Positions 20,625-28,945 are shown, numbered from the stretch's first letter. The stretch: 64,000 nt of DNA from Kitasatospora sp. NBC_01250 (GCF_036226465.1 NZ_CP108476.1:4712001-4776000); one strand, 5' to 3'. Notes: generated from the sequence alone by a model not told the origin. Numbers and translations: made by a program.

Positions 20625-21466
20625 GCGCCACCGTTCTCTCCGGCACCGCACTGGCCGCCTCGATCCGGGCCGAGGCCGCCGCCCGCGCCGGGGAGCTGGC
20701 CGCCGCGGGGCGCCGGCCGCACCTCGCCGTGGTCACCGCCACCGACGACGGGTCGAGCGCCTGGTACGTGCGCTCGATCCAGCGCGCGGCGCTGAAGACC
20801 GGCCTGGAGTGCACCGTCCACGACCTGGGTGCGGACGCCGCACCGCAGGCGATCCGCGAGCGGTTGACCGGGCTCAGCGCCGATCCGCTGGTGCACGGCC
20901 TGATGCTGCAGACCCCGCTGCCGGCCGGCACCACCCTGGAGGAGCTGGCCTCGGCGATCGCCTTCGAGAAGGACGTCGACGGCGCCAACCCGCTCTCGCT
21001 GGGCCGCCTGGCCAGCGGTCTGCCGGCCTTCGCCCCGGCCACCGCCGAGGCCGTGGTCGCCCTGCTCGACCACTACAAGGTGCCGCTGAGCGGCCGTCAG
21101 GCCGTGGTGGTGGGCCGCTCCACCGTGGTCGGCAAGCCCGCCGCGCACCTGCTGCTGGACCGCGACGCCACGGTGACGGTCTGCCACTCGCGCACCGCCG
21201 ACCTGGCCGCGGTGACCGGCACCGCCGAGGTACTGGTGGCCGCGGTGGGCCGGCCCGGACTGATCACGGCCGACCACGTGCGCCCCGGCGCGGTGGTGAT
21301 CGACGTCGGGACCAACCCCACGCCCGAGGGCGGGCTGGTCGGCGACGTGGCCCCCGGGGCGGCCGAGCGGGCGGGCGCGCTGACCCCGGTGCCCGGCGGG
21401 GTGGGACCGGTGACCACCGCACTGCTGCTGCGGCACACGGTGCTGGCCGCCGACCGGGCCGGCTGA
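20621..21466 (+). CDS. folD: FolD-like methylenetetrahydrofolate dehydrogenase lacking the catalytic lysine
   Basis: A 281-aa FolD homologue with the usual two-domain layout: LMLQTPLPAG (conserved Gln), EKDVDG, the Rossmann motif VVVGRSTVVGKPAAHLLL, and the C-terminal PVPGGVGPVTTALLL. The family normally has YVxxK, where the Lys drives the cyclohydrolase step. Here the segment reads WYVRSIQRAA, so Ile53 (codon at 20777) replaces it; the next two basic residues are Gln and Arg. By analogy with Lys mutants of the human enzyme it should retain dehydrogenase but lose cyclohydrolase activity, the missing step being supplied by the coupled fchA. It ends 10 bp from the convergent channel gene. Confidence 0.9.
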   Translation: MSATVLSGTALAASIRAEAAARAGELAAAGRRPHLAVVTATDDGSSAWYVRSIQRAALKTGLECTVHDLGADAAPQAIRERLTGLSADPLVHGLMLQTPLPAGTTLEELASAIAFEKDVDGANPLSLGRLASGLPAFAPATAEAVVALLDHYKVPLSGRQAVVVGRSTVVGKPAAHLLLDRDATVTVCHSRTADLAAVTGTAEVLVAAVGRPGLITADHVRPGAVVIDVGTNPTPEGGLVGDVAPGAAERAGALTPVPGGVGPVTTALLLRHTVLAADRAG

Positions 21467-21476
21467 GAGCCGTCCC

Positions 21477-22559
21477 TCAGGACGCCGAGGCCGAGCGCGC
21501 GATGGTGATCACCCGGTCGGTGAGCTGGAGCGTGGCGGCCTCCGGGTCGGCGAAGTCGAGCACCCGCCGGCCGCGCACCACCGCGACCACCAGGTCCGGG
21601 CAGGCCCGCGGGCTCTGCCCGGCCTCGGCCCGGGTGACCGGGCGCTCGACCACGTCCAGGCCCCGGCCGTAGGTCAGCAGGTCCTCCATCACCGCGCCCG
21701 CGTTCGGGCTGAGCATCGACATGCCCAGCAGCCGCCCGGCCGAACTGGAGCTGGTCACCACGACGTCGGCCCCGCTCTGCCGCAGCAGCGGGGCGTTCTC
21801 GTCCTCCCGGACGGCGGCGACCACGGTGGCCGACTTGTTCAACTGGCGGGCCGTCAGGGTGACCAGCACCGCCGTGTCGTCGCGCTCGGTGGCCACCACC
21901 ACCTGGGCGGCCCTCGGCACCTCGGCGCGCAGCAGCGTCTCCGTCCTGGTGGCGTCGCCCACCACGCCCACCAGGCCGTCCAGGGTGGCCTGTTCGATGA
22001 CCCGGCGCTGCGGGTCCACCACCACGACCGCCTCCTTGGCCATCCCCTGGCCGAGCAGGGTCTGGACCGCGCTGCGCCCCTTGGTCCCGTAACCGACGAT
22101 CACGGCGTGGTCGTGCACCTGGGACCTCCAGCGTCCGATCCGCCACTGCCGGCGGGTCCGTTCGGCCAGCACCTCCAGGGTGGTGCCGACCAAGATGATC
22201 AGGAAGACCACCCGCAGCGGGGTGATCACCAGGATGTTGGCCAGCCGCGCGCCGTCGCTGACCGGGGTGATGTCGCCGTAGCCGGTGGTGGAGAGGGTGA
22301 CGGTCGCGTAGTAGGCGGCGTCCAGGAAGCTCAGCCTGGCGTGGGCGTTGTCGTGGTAGCCGTCCCGGTCCAGCCGGACGATCAACGCGGTGGCGAACAG
22401 CACCGCGAGCGCGATCGCGACCCGCAGCGCGACCTGCCGCAGCGGCGGCGCGCTGCCCCGGGCCGGCAGCTCGATCCGGCTGCCCGTCTCGCCGTCGGTG
22501 TCCTGGGCACGCCCGGCAGCGCGACGAGGCCCGCGCGGGCGCTGGTCACCGTTGGTCAT
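21477..22559 (-). CDS. Two-TM potassium channel with RCK/TrkA-N domain
   Basis: A 360-aa Kch-type channel. It has a short cytoplasmic N-terminus, TM1 (VALRVAIALAVLFATALIV), a pore helix with selectivity filter TTGYGD (about residue 95), TM2 (LVITPLRVVFLIILVGTTL), then a cytoplasmic RCK domain whose nucleotide-binding loop is VIVGYGTKGRSAV (about 158), and a TrkA-C-like end. It should form a ligand-gated tetrameric K+ channel. ATG 22559 is the natural start; the longer frame to the right is shadow sequence over moeA. The ribosome site is weak. Confidence 0.92.
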   Translation of the reverse strand: MTNGDQRPRGPRRAAGRAQDTDGETGSRIELPARGSAPPLRQVALRVAIALAVLFATALIVRLDRDGYHDNAHARLSFLDAAYYATVTLSTTGYGDITPVSDGARLANILVITPLRVVFLIILVGTTLEVLAERTRRQWRIGRWRSQVHDHAVIVGYGTKGRSAVQTLLGQGMAKEAVVVVDPQRRVIEQATLDGLVGVVGDATRTETLLRAEVPRAAQVVVATERDDTAVLVTLTARQLNKSATVVAAVREDENAPLLRQSGADVVVTSSSSAGRLLGMSMLSPNAGAVMEDLLTYGRGLDVVERPVTRAEAGQSPRACPDLVVAVVRGRRVLDFADPEAATLQLTDRVITIARSASAS

Positions 22560-22621
22560 CCGACCAGCATGCGGGGCCCGGCGGCGGGCGCCCGGGAGGC
22601 CGCGGGCGTGTGTCGTGCCGG

Positions 22622-23869
22622 TCAGCCCGGTACGCCCAGCAGCTCCACCCGCTCCCCCGCCGCCACCCCGCCCGGCGGGACGACCGCCAGCGCCTCGGCG
22701 AGCGCCAGCCCGCGCAGCATCGCCGGGCCGTCGAAGGCCAGCGGCACCGGACCGTCCTCGGTCAGGCGCACCGGCAGCAGCCGGGTGTCGCCGGGGTGCC
22801 CCGCCAGCCCCCGCACCGCCTTGACCCAGCGGCCCGGCTGCACCTCGCGCCCGCTGCCGGCGTGCAGCAGCGGCAGCGCCAGCGTGACGGTGCCCGCCAC
22901 GGCGGCCAGCGGGTTGCCGGGCAGCCCGACCAGGTGGCGGACCCGCCCGTCCGGGCCGGCCGGCGGCAGCTCCGCGAGCAGCATCGGGTGCCCGGGCCGG
23001 ACCGCGACGCCGTCCACCAGCAGCCGGGCGCCGGCCTCGGCCAGCGCCGTGTGCAGGAAGTCGGCCGGGCCCGCGGCCGTGCCGCCGGTGGTGATGATCA
23101 GCTCGGCCGGCGAGCGGCGCACCGCGTCCCGCAGCAGCGCGAAGTCGTCGCGCACCGCGCACTGGCCGATCAGCTCGGCGCCCGAGGCCCGCAGCCACGG
23201 CTGCAGCATCGGTCCGAGCGCGTCCCGGACCAGGCCGGGGCCCGGCAGACCGGCCGCCACCACCTCGTCGCCGAGCACCAGCAGCTCCACGGTCGGCGGG
23301 CGGCCCACCGTCAGCCGGTCGTAGCCGCAGGCGGCGGCCAGGCCGAGGACGGCCGCGGTGACCGGTGTCCCGGCGGGCAGCAGGTCCTCACCGCGCCGGC
23401 ACTCCTGGGCCCGGGGCCGCACGTCCTGCCCGGGGGCCAGCGGGCCGGGGCCGGTGGGGTGCAGCGTCCCGGCGCCCCGGGTCGGGTGCGCCACCCGGCC
23501 GTGCTCCCGGCGCAGCACCGCGGTGGCGCCGGGCGGCAGTTGCGCGCCGGTGGCGATCTCGGTGGCCCAGCCGTCGGCCAGCGGCGGCGGGGTCCGGCCC
23601 GCCAGCACGCGCCCGGCCAGCCGCCACGGGCCGGGGCCGGCCACCGCCCAGCCGTCCATCGCCGAGGTGTCGAAGGCGGGCAGGTCGGTGAGCGCGGCGA
23701 GCGGCCCGGCCAGGGTGTGGCCGAGCGCCGCGGCGAGGTCCAGCTCCAGGACCGGCCGCGGCAGCCGGGCGGCGGCCCGCCGGGCGATCGCGCGGGCCTG
23801 CGGCCACGGGGCGACCGGGGTGGGGGTGGCCGTCCCGGCGGCGCCGATCGGCGGGGCGGAGGCGTTCAC
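22622..23869 (-). CDS. moeA: Molybdopterin molybdenumtransferase MoeA
   Basis: A 415-aa MoeA family protein. Family features are PAFDTSAMDGWAV, the insert domain with ATGAQLPPGATAVLRREHG, the MoCF-biosynthesis domain with ELLVLGDEV, ELIITTGGTAAGPADF, and GLPGNPLAAVAGT. MoeA inserts molybdate into adenylyl-molybdopterin. The usual GGVSVG-type loop reads GGTAAG here, a modest divergence. GTG 23869 overlaps the stop of the upstream DUF6457 gene (GTGA), so it is translationally coupled. Together with mobA it forms a small molybdenum-cofactor cluster. Confidence 0.9.
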   Translation of the reverse strand: MNASAPPIGAAGTATPTPVAPWPQARAIARRAAARLPRPVLELDLAAALGHTLAGPLAALTDLPAFDTSAMDGWAVAGPGPWRLAGRVLAGRTPPPLADGWATEIATGAQLPPGATAVLRREHGRVAHPTRGAGTLHPTGPGPLAPGQDVRPRAQECRRGEDLLPAGTPVTAAVLGLAAACGYDRLTVGRPPTVELLVLGDEVVAAGLPGPGLVRDALGPMLQPWLRASGAELIGQCAVRDDFALLRDAVRRSPAELIITTGGTAAGPADFLHTALAEAGARLLVDGVAVRPGHPMLLAELPPAGPDGRVRHLVGLPGNPLAAVAGTVTLALPLLHAGSGREVQPGRWVKAVRGLAGHPGDTRLLPVRLTEDGPVPLAFDGPAMLRGLALAEALAVVPPGGVAAGERVELLGVPG

Positions 23870-24144
23870 GGCTGGTCGGCCGCCGTCGCGTCGGCCGCCG
23901 ACCGTGCCACCCACCGCTCGGCCAGCGCGGTGACCTGCCGCACGGCCTCGGTGACCGCGCCGGGGCCACCGCCGCGGGCGGCCGCGGCGTAGCCGACCAG
24001 GAAGGTGGTCAGCGGTGCGGCCGGGCGCTCCACCCCGTGCGCGACCACCCTCGCGAGGTCGAGCAGCTCCCGCAGGTCGGCCTCCGGGTCGATGCCCAGC
24101 TCGGCCGCCGCCTCGGTCATCCAGTCGTTCAGCGTGCGTTCCAT
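23866..24144 (-). CDS. DUF6457 family small protein
   Basis: A 92-aa, all-helical cytoplasmic protein: residues such as LNDWMTEAAAELGIDPEADL and LLDLARVVAHGVERPAAPLTTF match the small DUF6457 proteins that occur beside moeA or mobA in actinobacteria. No catalytic motif. Its conserved place between mobA and moeA, and its overlap with the moeA start, suggest an accessory role in molybdenum-cofactor handling; that is inference. Confidence 0.82.
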   Translation of the reverse strand: MERTLNDWMTEAAAELGIDPEADLRELLDLARVVAHGVERPAAPLTTFLVGYAAAARGGGPGAVTEAVRQVTALAERWVARSAADATAADQP

Positions 24145-24241
24145 GGTGAACCATGCTGCCGCACACGGCGGCGCCAGGCCCCGCCGTGGTGTTGCGCGGG
24201 GGAGATGTTTCGCTCACCGGGGTGTGCGGAGCGCGATGGAC

Positions 24242-24895
24242 TCACCCCTCCACCGCCCGCCCCGGCGTCCGCTGTGCCCCGCGCTCCTCGGCCCGGCGGC
24301 GGGCGCGCGCGAGGTCCTCCCAGGTGTCGCAGTCCTGCGACACCCCGTCAGGATCGGCCAGCCGCACCGTGCGCAGGCCGCCGACCAGCCGGCGCAGCGG
24401 CCGCCCTGCCGGGTCGCCCAGCGCCGCCAGCGCCGCGCGCAGCGGCGCGGCCCGGTAGGCGGCGGCCAGCGGCTGGTCCCGGCCCTCGGCGTCCACCAGC
24501 ACCGCGGCCTGCGGGTGCGCGGCGCCGTCCGCGGCGACCGCGGCGGCCAGCACCCGCACCGTGCGCGCGTCCAGGAAGGGCAGGTCGGCGGCGAGCAGCA
24601 GCACCACCGGCGCACCCAGCGCGGGCTCGGCCAGAGCGGCCGCGACGGCGGCCACCGGGCCGCCGCCGGGCGGGTCCTCCCTGGTCCAGCGCGGTGCGCC
24701 GGTCGTCTCCGGGTGCGTGCCCCGGGGCCCGACCACCACCGTGGTGTCCGCCGCCGCGCAGGCACCCAGCACCCGGTCCAGCAGGCTGCGCCCGCCGACC
24801 GTCAGCCGCGGCTTGTCGACGCCGCCGAGCCGGCGGGCGGCACCGCCGGCCAGCACGATCGCGTCGAAGGGCGTGGGCGTGGGGCCACTGGTCAT
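24242..24895 (-). CDS. mobA: Molybdenum cofactor guanylyltransferase MobA-like
   Basis: A 217-aa nucleotidyltransferase. The N-terminal nucleotide-binding loop LAGGAARRLGGVDKP is the MobA signature, followed by LLLAADLPFL (metal-binding Asp) and the C-terminal DCDTWEDL motif. The family adds GMP to Mo-molybdopterin. The protein is near the usual length. A closely related CTP:cofactor transferase cannot be excluded. 97 bp separate it from the DUF6457 gene downstream, so moeA may be transcribed from here or from its own promoter. Confidence 0.85.
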   Translation of the reverse strand: MTSGPTPTPFDAIVLAGGAARRLGGVDKPRLTVGGRSLLDRVLGACAAADTTVVVGPRGTHPETTGAPRWTREDPPGGGPVAAVAAALAEPALGAPVVLLLAADLPFLDARTVRVLAAAVAADGAAHPQAAVLVDAEGRDQPLAAAYRAAPLRAALAALGDPAGRPLRRLVGGLRTVRLADPDGVSQDCDTWEDLARARRRAEERGAQRTPGRAVEG

Positions 24896-24922
24896 GGGGC
24901 CAGTATCGGGCCTTGCGGCGGC

Positions 24923-25900
24923 TCAGCCCTCGGCCGCCGCCTCGTCCTCCCCGACGGCCCCGGCCGAGTCCTCCCCGCTGGCCGCCCCCGCCGCATCGCC
25001 CTCGCCCGCCGCCACCCGCGCGGTGTGCGCCGACGCCGCCGCCGCCAGCACCGGCGGCAGGGTCAGCTCGCCGTACCGCTCGCCGACCGCCGCGATCAGG
25101 CCCTCGGGGTCCCCCGGGTGCGCGGCCAGCAGCCGGTCGTAGTCCTGCAGGTACTCCCCGGTGAAGGCGAGCACCCGGCCCGCGTCGTCGTCCTGGTCCG
25201 GCGCCCGGTGGCCGGCGATCACCCGGGTCACGTCCAGCTCGGCGAGCCGGCCCAGGTTGCGGATCCAGGCGGTGCGCTGCTCGGTGCTGGTGTCGGCGGT
25301 CCAGACGTGGGTGCCGTTGAAGACCAGGTCGCCGGCGATCACCGTGCGCGAACCGGGCACGTGCACCACGGTCGAGGTGTCGCAGTCGCCCTGGCCCAGG
25401 TAGAGCACCCGGATCAGCTGGCGGTCGATCATCAGCGGCTGCGGACGCAGCGGGCGGGGCAGCACCGGGTTCTCGGGGATGTCGTCCCCGTACACCGGGC
25501 GCCACTGCCGGACCTTGGCGGCGGCCGTGGCGGCGATGGCGGCCACCACCTGCGGGGCCGCCAGCACGTGCGCCTGCGGGAAGAGCCGCAGCACCTCCTC
25601 GACCCCGAAGTAGTGGTCGGGGTGCGGGTGGGTGATCACCACGGCCAGCAGGTTGCGGCCCTTGCCGGCGATCCACTCGGCCAGTTCGCGACCGGCGCTG
25701 CGGGTCAGCTGGGCGTCGACCAGGATCGCGTCCCGGGCCCCGATGACCAGGCTGGAGGTGGCGAAGAAGGCCGACTCGGGGCCGGTGAAGACCTCGATCG
25801 CCAGCGGTGGCCCGGGGCGCCCGGCCGCCTCGGCGCCCACCGGGGCGACGCCGTTGCCGCTCCCCTCGGCGTGCTCCTGCGGCGGTGGCGACGACGTCAC
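24923..25900 (-). CDS. MBL-fold metallo-hydrolase
   Basis: A 325-aa metallo-beta-lactamase-fold protein. The dinuclear metal motif THPHPDHYFG (about residue 92) is intact, followed by GQGDCDTSTVVHVPGSRTVIAGDLVFNG-type ligands (His and Asp) and the last His in VIAGHRAPDQ. The substrate is unknown; the order of elements resembles lactonase/SoxH-like hydrolases. No signal peptide. The C-terminal 40 residues are Ala/Glu/Gly-rich and probably disordered. I chose GTG 25900 because GGGAGAG lies 5 nt before it; a frame from 26014 lacks support. Confidence 0.85.
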   Translation of the reverse strand: MTSSPPPQEHAEGSGNGVAPVGAEAAGRPGPPLAIEVFTGPESAFFATSSLVIGARDAILVDAQLTRSAGRELAEWIAGKGRNLLAVVITHPHPDHYFGVEEVLRLFPQAHVLAAPQVVAAIAATAAAKVRQWRPVYGDDIPENPVLPRPLRPQPLMIDRQLIRVLYLGQGDCDTSTVVHVPGSRTVIAGDLVFNGTHVWTADTSTEQRTAWIRNLGRLAELDVTRVIAGHRAPDQDDDAGRVLAFTGEYLQDYDRLLAAHPGDPEGLIAAVGERYGELTLPPVLAAAASAHTARVAAGEGDAAGAASGEDSAGAVGEDEAAAEG

Positions 25901-26062
25901 TGGCTCTCCCTGGTCCGACGGCCCCCGCGCCCCACCGGGCGGGGGCGCTGTCGGCACCAGCATGGAAGCGGACCCCCCGCACCGCCCGGCAGGCGCGCCC
26001 GGGCGGGTGAGCACGCGCCCGGCGCCGGCACGGTCCGTCGCCCCCCGCGCGACGGGCCGTCA

Positions 26063-26079
26063 GCCGCCCGCCGGGCGGC
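26063..26079 (-). terminator. Hairpin downstream of the azoreductase
   Basis: GCCGCCCG-C-CGGGCGGC, an 8-bp inverted repeat with a single central base, within 20-35 bp of the azoR stop. It is flanked by two copies of GACGGGCCGTCA (26051 and 26088). A plausible terminator for the minus-strand gene. Confidence 0.6.
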
Positions 26080-26095
26080 GGCGGTCGACGGGCCG

Positions 26096-26755
26096 TCAGA
26101 CGGCGACCGGCTGCGCCAGCCGCTCGGCCAGCGCCCGGCCCTTGGCCGCCGCCTGCTCGAGGGCCTGCGTCTTGGAGGCGTCCGCCAGCTCGATGAACTC
26201 GGCCATCGCCGGGTTGACCCGGGCCAGCGTCAGCTCGGCGACCACCAGGTCGACCTCCGCGCCGAGCAGCCCGGTCAGCGCCTTCTCCAGGTAGCTGGTG
26301 GCGAACTCGAAGGGCTCGCGCGGGGTGCCGGGCCCGTACGCTCCGCCGCGCGAGACGACCACGGTGATCGGCTTGCCGGCGACCGTGCCGCCCTCGCCAC
26401 CGGTGCGGCCGAACTGCACCACCTGGTCCAGCCAGGCCTTGAGCGAGGACGGGATGCCGAAGTTGTACATCGGCGCGCTGATCAGCACGGCGTCGGCCTG
26501 CTCCAGCTCGGTGATCAGCTCCTCGCGCAGCGCCACGGCGGCCCGCTGCTCCTCGGTGTACCCCTCGGGAGCGCTGTACTGGGCGGTGATGGCGGCGGCG
26601 CTCAGGTGCGGCACCTGGCTGACGGCGAGGTCGCGGTGGACCACCGTGCCGTCCGGGTGAGCCGCCTGCCACTCCTGGCGGAAGGTCGCCGCGACCTCAC
26701 GCGAGACCGAGCCCTGGGTCATGGCCGACGAGTCGATGTGCAGCAGCGTGGACAT
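26096..26755 (-). CDS. azoR: FMN-dependent NADH-azoreductase (AzoR)
   Basis: A 219-aa flavodoxin-fold reductase. It has the N-terminal LLHIDSSAMTQGSVSREVA phosphate-binding region, the flavin loop SAPMYNFGIPSSLKAWLDQV (typical of AzoR), and VVVSRGGAYG. The enzyme reduces azo compounds and quinones using NADH and bound FMN, as a homodimer in the cytoplasm. ATG 26755 has GGAGGGA upstream. It is divergently transcribed from an HxlR regulator, the usual arrangement for quinone/aldehyde-responsive control. Confidence 0.94.
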   Translation of the reverse strand: MSTLLHIDSSAMTQGSVSREVAATFRQEWQAAHPDGTVVHRDLAVSQVPHLSAAAITAQYSAPEGYTEEQRAAVALREELITELEQADAVLISAPMYNFGIPSSLKAWLDQVVQFGRTGGEGGTVAGKPITVVVSRGGAYGPGTPREPFEFATSYLEKALTGLLGAEVDLVVAELTLARVNPAMAEFIELADASKTQALEQAAAKGRALAERLAQPVAV

Positions 26756-26775
26756 GGCAGTCCCTCCATACCTTG

Positions 26776-26844
26776 CGATAGTCACTGCCGTTTCATCGGC
26801 AGCTGGTAATAACGTAGCAGCTTACTTTTCTGCAGTCACTATCG
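26776..26844. promoter_or_regulatory. Inverted operator pair between azoR and the HxlR gene
   Basis: Two 13-bp sites face each other across the 141-bp divergent gap: CGATAGTCACTGC at 26776-26788 and GCAGTCACTATCG at 26832-26844. They match as an inverted pair at 12 of 13 positions. Each contains the small palindrome AGTCACT. The layout fits binding by the HxlR dimer controlling both directions. Confidence 0.65.
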
Positions 26845-26896
26845 GATGGTCGTAGTCTGGAGGCATGGGTGAGCCAGGACGCGGCCGGAGGCGGAC

Positions 26897-27301
26897 ATGA
26901 CGCAGGTGGAGCAGAACACCGAGGTGCCGTCCGCGGTGGAGCTGTGCGCCGCGGCGGCGGTATCGGCGGCCGGCCCGTGCAGCGGCGCCGACGAGGCGCT
27001 CACCCGGGTCTTCACGCTGCTGGGAAAGCGCTGGTCAGGGCTGGTGGTCGCGGTCCTCAGCTACCAGCCCGCGTACTTCTCCGAGCTGCGCCGGGCGATC
27101 CCGGGGATCAGCGAACGGATGCTCTCCGACCGGCTGACCGAGCTGGCCGAGGCCAAGCTGGTGCTCCGGCAGGTGGACGAGGGCCCGCCGCTGCGGGTGC
27201 GCTACGAGCTCACCGAGGCGGGCCGGGCGCTGCGCCCGGCCCTCGACGAGCTGCGCAACTGGGCCGCCACCCACCTGCCCGAGACCCCGCCGCCCTGCTG
27301 A
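26897..27301 (+). CDS. HxlR-family winged-helix regulator
   Basis: A 134-aa transcription factor. The HxlR winged helix spans about residues 40-130: LLGKRWSGLVVAVL, FSELRRAIPGISERMLSDRL (recognition helix) and YELTEAGRALRPAL. It has Cys residues (CAAA at 17, CSG near 28, Cys at the C-terminus), which in some HxlR regulators sense reactive electrophiles or disulfide stress. It is probably a repressor of the divergent azoreductase gene and of itself. Confidence 0.93.
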   Translation: MTQVEQNTEVPSAVELCAAAAVSAAGPCSGADEALTRVFTLLGKRWSGLVVAVLSYQPAYFSELRRAIPGISERMLSDRLTELAEAKLVLRQVDEGPPLRVRYELTEAGRALRPALDELRNWAATHLPETPPPC

Positions 27302-27356
27302 ACCCGACGCAGTACGGCGCGGACCTGCCACAGTACGAGCCGTCCGCGGACGGCCT

Positions 27357-28661
27357 TCACGGCTGCCGGACGAAGCCCAGCTCGGTCCAGCGCACGCCGC
27401 CCCGCCCGTGCAGGTCCGCGCGCTCGTCCTGGTGCACCGGGCGCAGTCCGAGTTCGGCCGCCTGGGCCAGGACCTCCGCCGTCGGCACCGCGAACATCCG
27501 CCGCCCGGCCGGCACCGGCCCCTGCCGCACCGTCATCAGCAGCGTGCCGCCGGGCGCGAGCAGCCCGGCCACGGTGCGCATCGCCGCGGCCCGCTCGCGC
27601 GGGGCGAGGTGCATCCAGACCGCGGTGAGCATGATCAGGTCGTAGCGCTCGCCCGCCGCCCCGAGCCGGGGCAGCTCCGGCAGCGCGTCGTCCACCCAGC
27701 GCACCGTGCTGCCGGCGTGCTGCCGCCCGGCGTGCGCGCGCAGCGCGGCGGTCGGCTCCACGGCGGTGACCGTGTGCCCCAGGCGGGCCAGCGCGGCGGC
27801 GTCCCGGCCGGTCCCGGCGCCCACGTCCAGCACCCGGGACGGCGTGGCCGGCAGCAGGTGCAGCATCCCGCGGTGCACCTGCTCGAAGCCGACCTCCTCG
27901 TACTGGTCGGCCAGCGCCGCAGCCGCCTCGGTGTAGCCGGCGGTGCCCGCGGCACCCGCCCCACCGGCCGGCTCCCAGGCGGCCAGCAGCCCCGGCAGCT
28001 CGCGCATGTCGTGGAAGTCCCGGGCGCCCTCCGCCGCCAGCCGCTCGGCCGGGGTCAGCCCGCCGGCGTAGCCGAGCACCCGCATCCCGGCCGCGCGGGC
28101 CGCCCGCACCCCGGCCGTGCTGTCCTCGACCACCACGCAGGCCTGGGGGCGCACGCCCATCCGGGCAGCCGCGTGCAGGAACAGGTCCGGGGCCGGCTTG
28201 CCCTGGGCGACCTCGGTGGCGCTGAAGATCCGACCGTCGAAGTAGTCGTACAGGCCGGTGTGCCCCAGCGTGTGACGCATCTTCTGGTGGCCGCCGCTGG
28301 AGGCGACACAGGTCGGCAGGCGCAGCGCGGCCAGCGCCTGCTCGATGCCGTCGACCGCGGTCAGCCCCTCGTCCACCGCGATCCGGTGCCGCTCCTCGAA
28401 GCGGCGCTGCCACTCGGCGGCCACCGGCTCGCCCAGGCGCTCGGCCACCTGTTCGCCGATCGAGGCGGTGGAACGGCCGACGAACCGGTCGATCACCTCC
28501 GCCTCGGTCAGCGCCCAGCCCAGCTCGGCGCCGACGGCGACCTGCGCCCGGACGGCGATCGGCTCGCTGTCCACCAGGACGCCGTCACAGTCGAAGATGA
28601 CCAGCTCGACGGGGAGTTCATCGACGGGCTCAAGTTGCTCACGGTCCATTCCCGCACCCAT
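27357..28661 (-). CDS. HAD phosphatase fused to a SAM-dependent methyltransferase
   Basis: A 434-aa two-domain fusion. Residues about 15-225 are a HAD-IA hydrolase of the beta-phosphoglucomutase-like group: nucleophile motif FDCDGVLVDSEP (about 24), VASSGGH, GKPAPDLF and VVEDSTAG. After an Ala/Gly linker, about 245-430 form a class I methyltransferase: VLDVGAGTGRDAAALARLG (about 282) and LLAPGGTLLMTVRQG. Both domains keep their catalytic or cofactor motifs. ATG 28661 (GGGGGA 4 nt upstream) was chosen over an ATG four codons later. The substrate is unknown; fusion implies that dephosphorylation and methylation act on related molecules, which is inference. Confidence 0.85.
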   Translation of the reverse strand: MGAGMDREQLEPVDELPVELVIFDCDGVLVDSEPIAVRAQVAVGAELGWALTEAEVIDRFVGRSTASIGEQVAERLGEPVAAEWQRRFEERHRIAVDEGLTAVDGIEQALAALRLPTCVASSGGHQKMRHTLGHTGLYDYFDGRIFSATEVAQGKPAPDLFLHAAARMGVRPQACVVVEDSTAGVRAARAAGMRVLGYAGGLTPAERLAAEGARDFHDMRELPGLLAAWEPAGGAGAAGTAGYTEAAAALADQYEEVGFEQVHRGMLHLLPATPSRVLDVGAGTGRDAAALARLGHTVTAVEPTAALRAHAGRQHAGSTVRWVDDALPELPRLGAAGERYDLIMLTAVWMHLAPRERAAAMRTVAGLLAPGGTLLMTVRQGPVPAGRRMFAVPTAEVLAQAAELGLRPVHQDERADLHGRGGVRWTELGFVRQP

Positions 28662-28810
28662 CTGATCCCCCGTCACCGGCGTTGCGTCCGGGCTGCGGAC
28701 CGCAGCCAAGAACTGCCGATCCTAGCCACAGCACTCCGCTCCTCAGCGGCCCCGGCCGCTGACAGGCTTCTTCCCACCAGCGCGAACACCAAGAAAGGTA
28801 GGGCACCCCC

Positions 28811-28930
28811 ATGAGCACCCCGCCGAGCACCCGGCAGACCGCCTTCGAGATCACCGTCGCCGACGCCCGGATCCCCCGCCGGGTGTCCGGCAGCGGGCCG
28901 CGCCTGGTCCTGGTCCACGGCACCCGGTGA
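28811..28930 (+). pseudogene. Truncated alpha/beta hydrolase remnant
   Basis: A 39-codon frame beginning ATG 28811 (AAAGGTAGGG upstream). Its product reads like the first two strands of an alpha/beta hydrolase and stops immediately after LVLVHGTR, the HG oxyanion-hole motif. No catalytic Ser, Asp or His follows: 15 bp later the convergent sigma-factor gene ends. The start and ribosome site look intact, so this is a 3' deletion remnant, not random sequence. Confidence 0.7.
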
Positions 28931-28945
28931 GCGCCGCCTGCCGCT

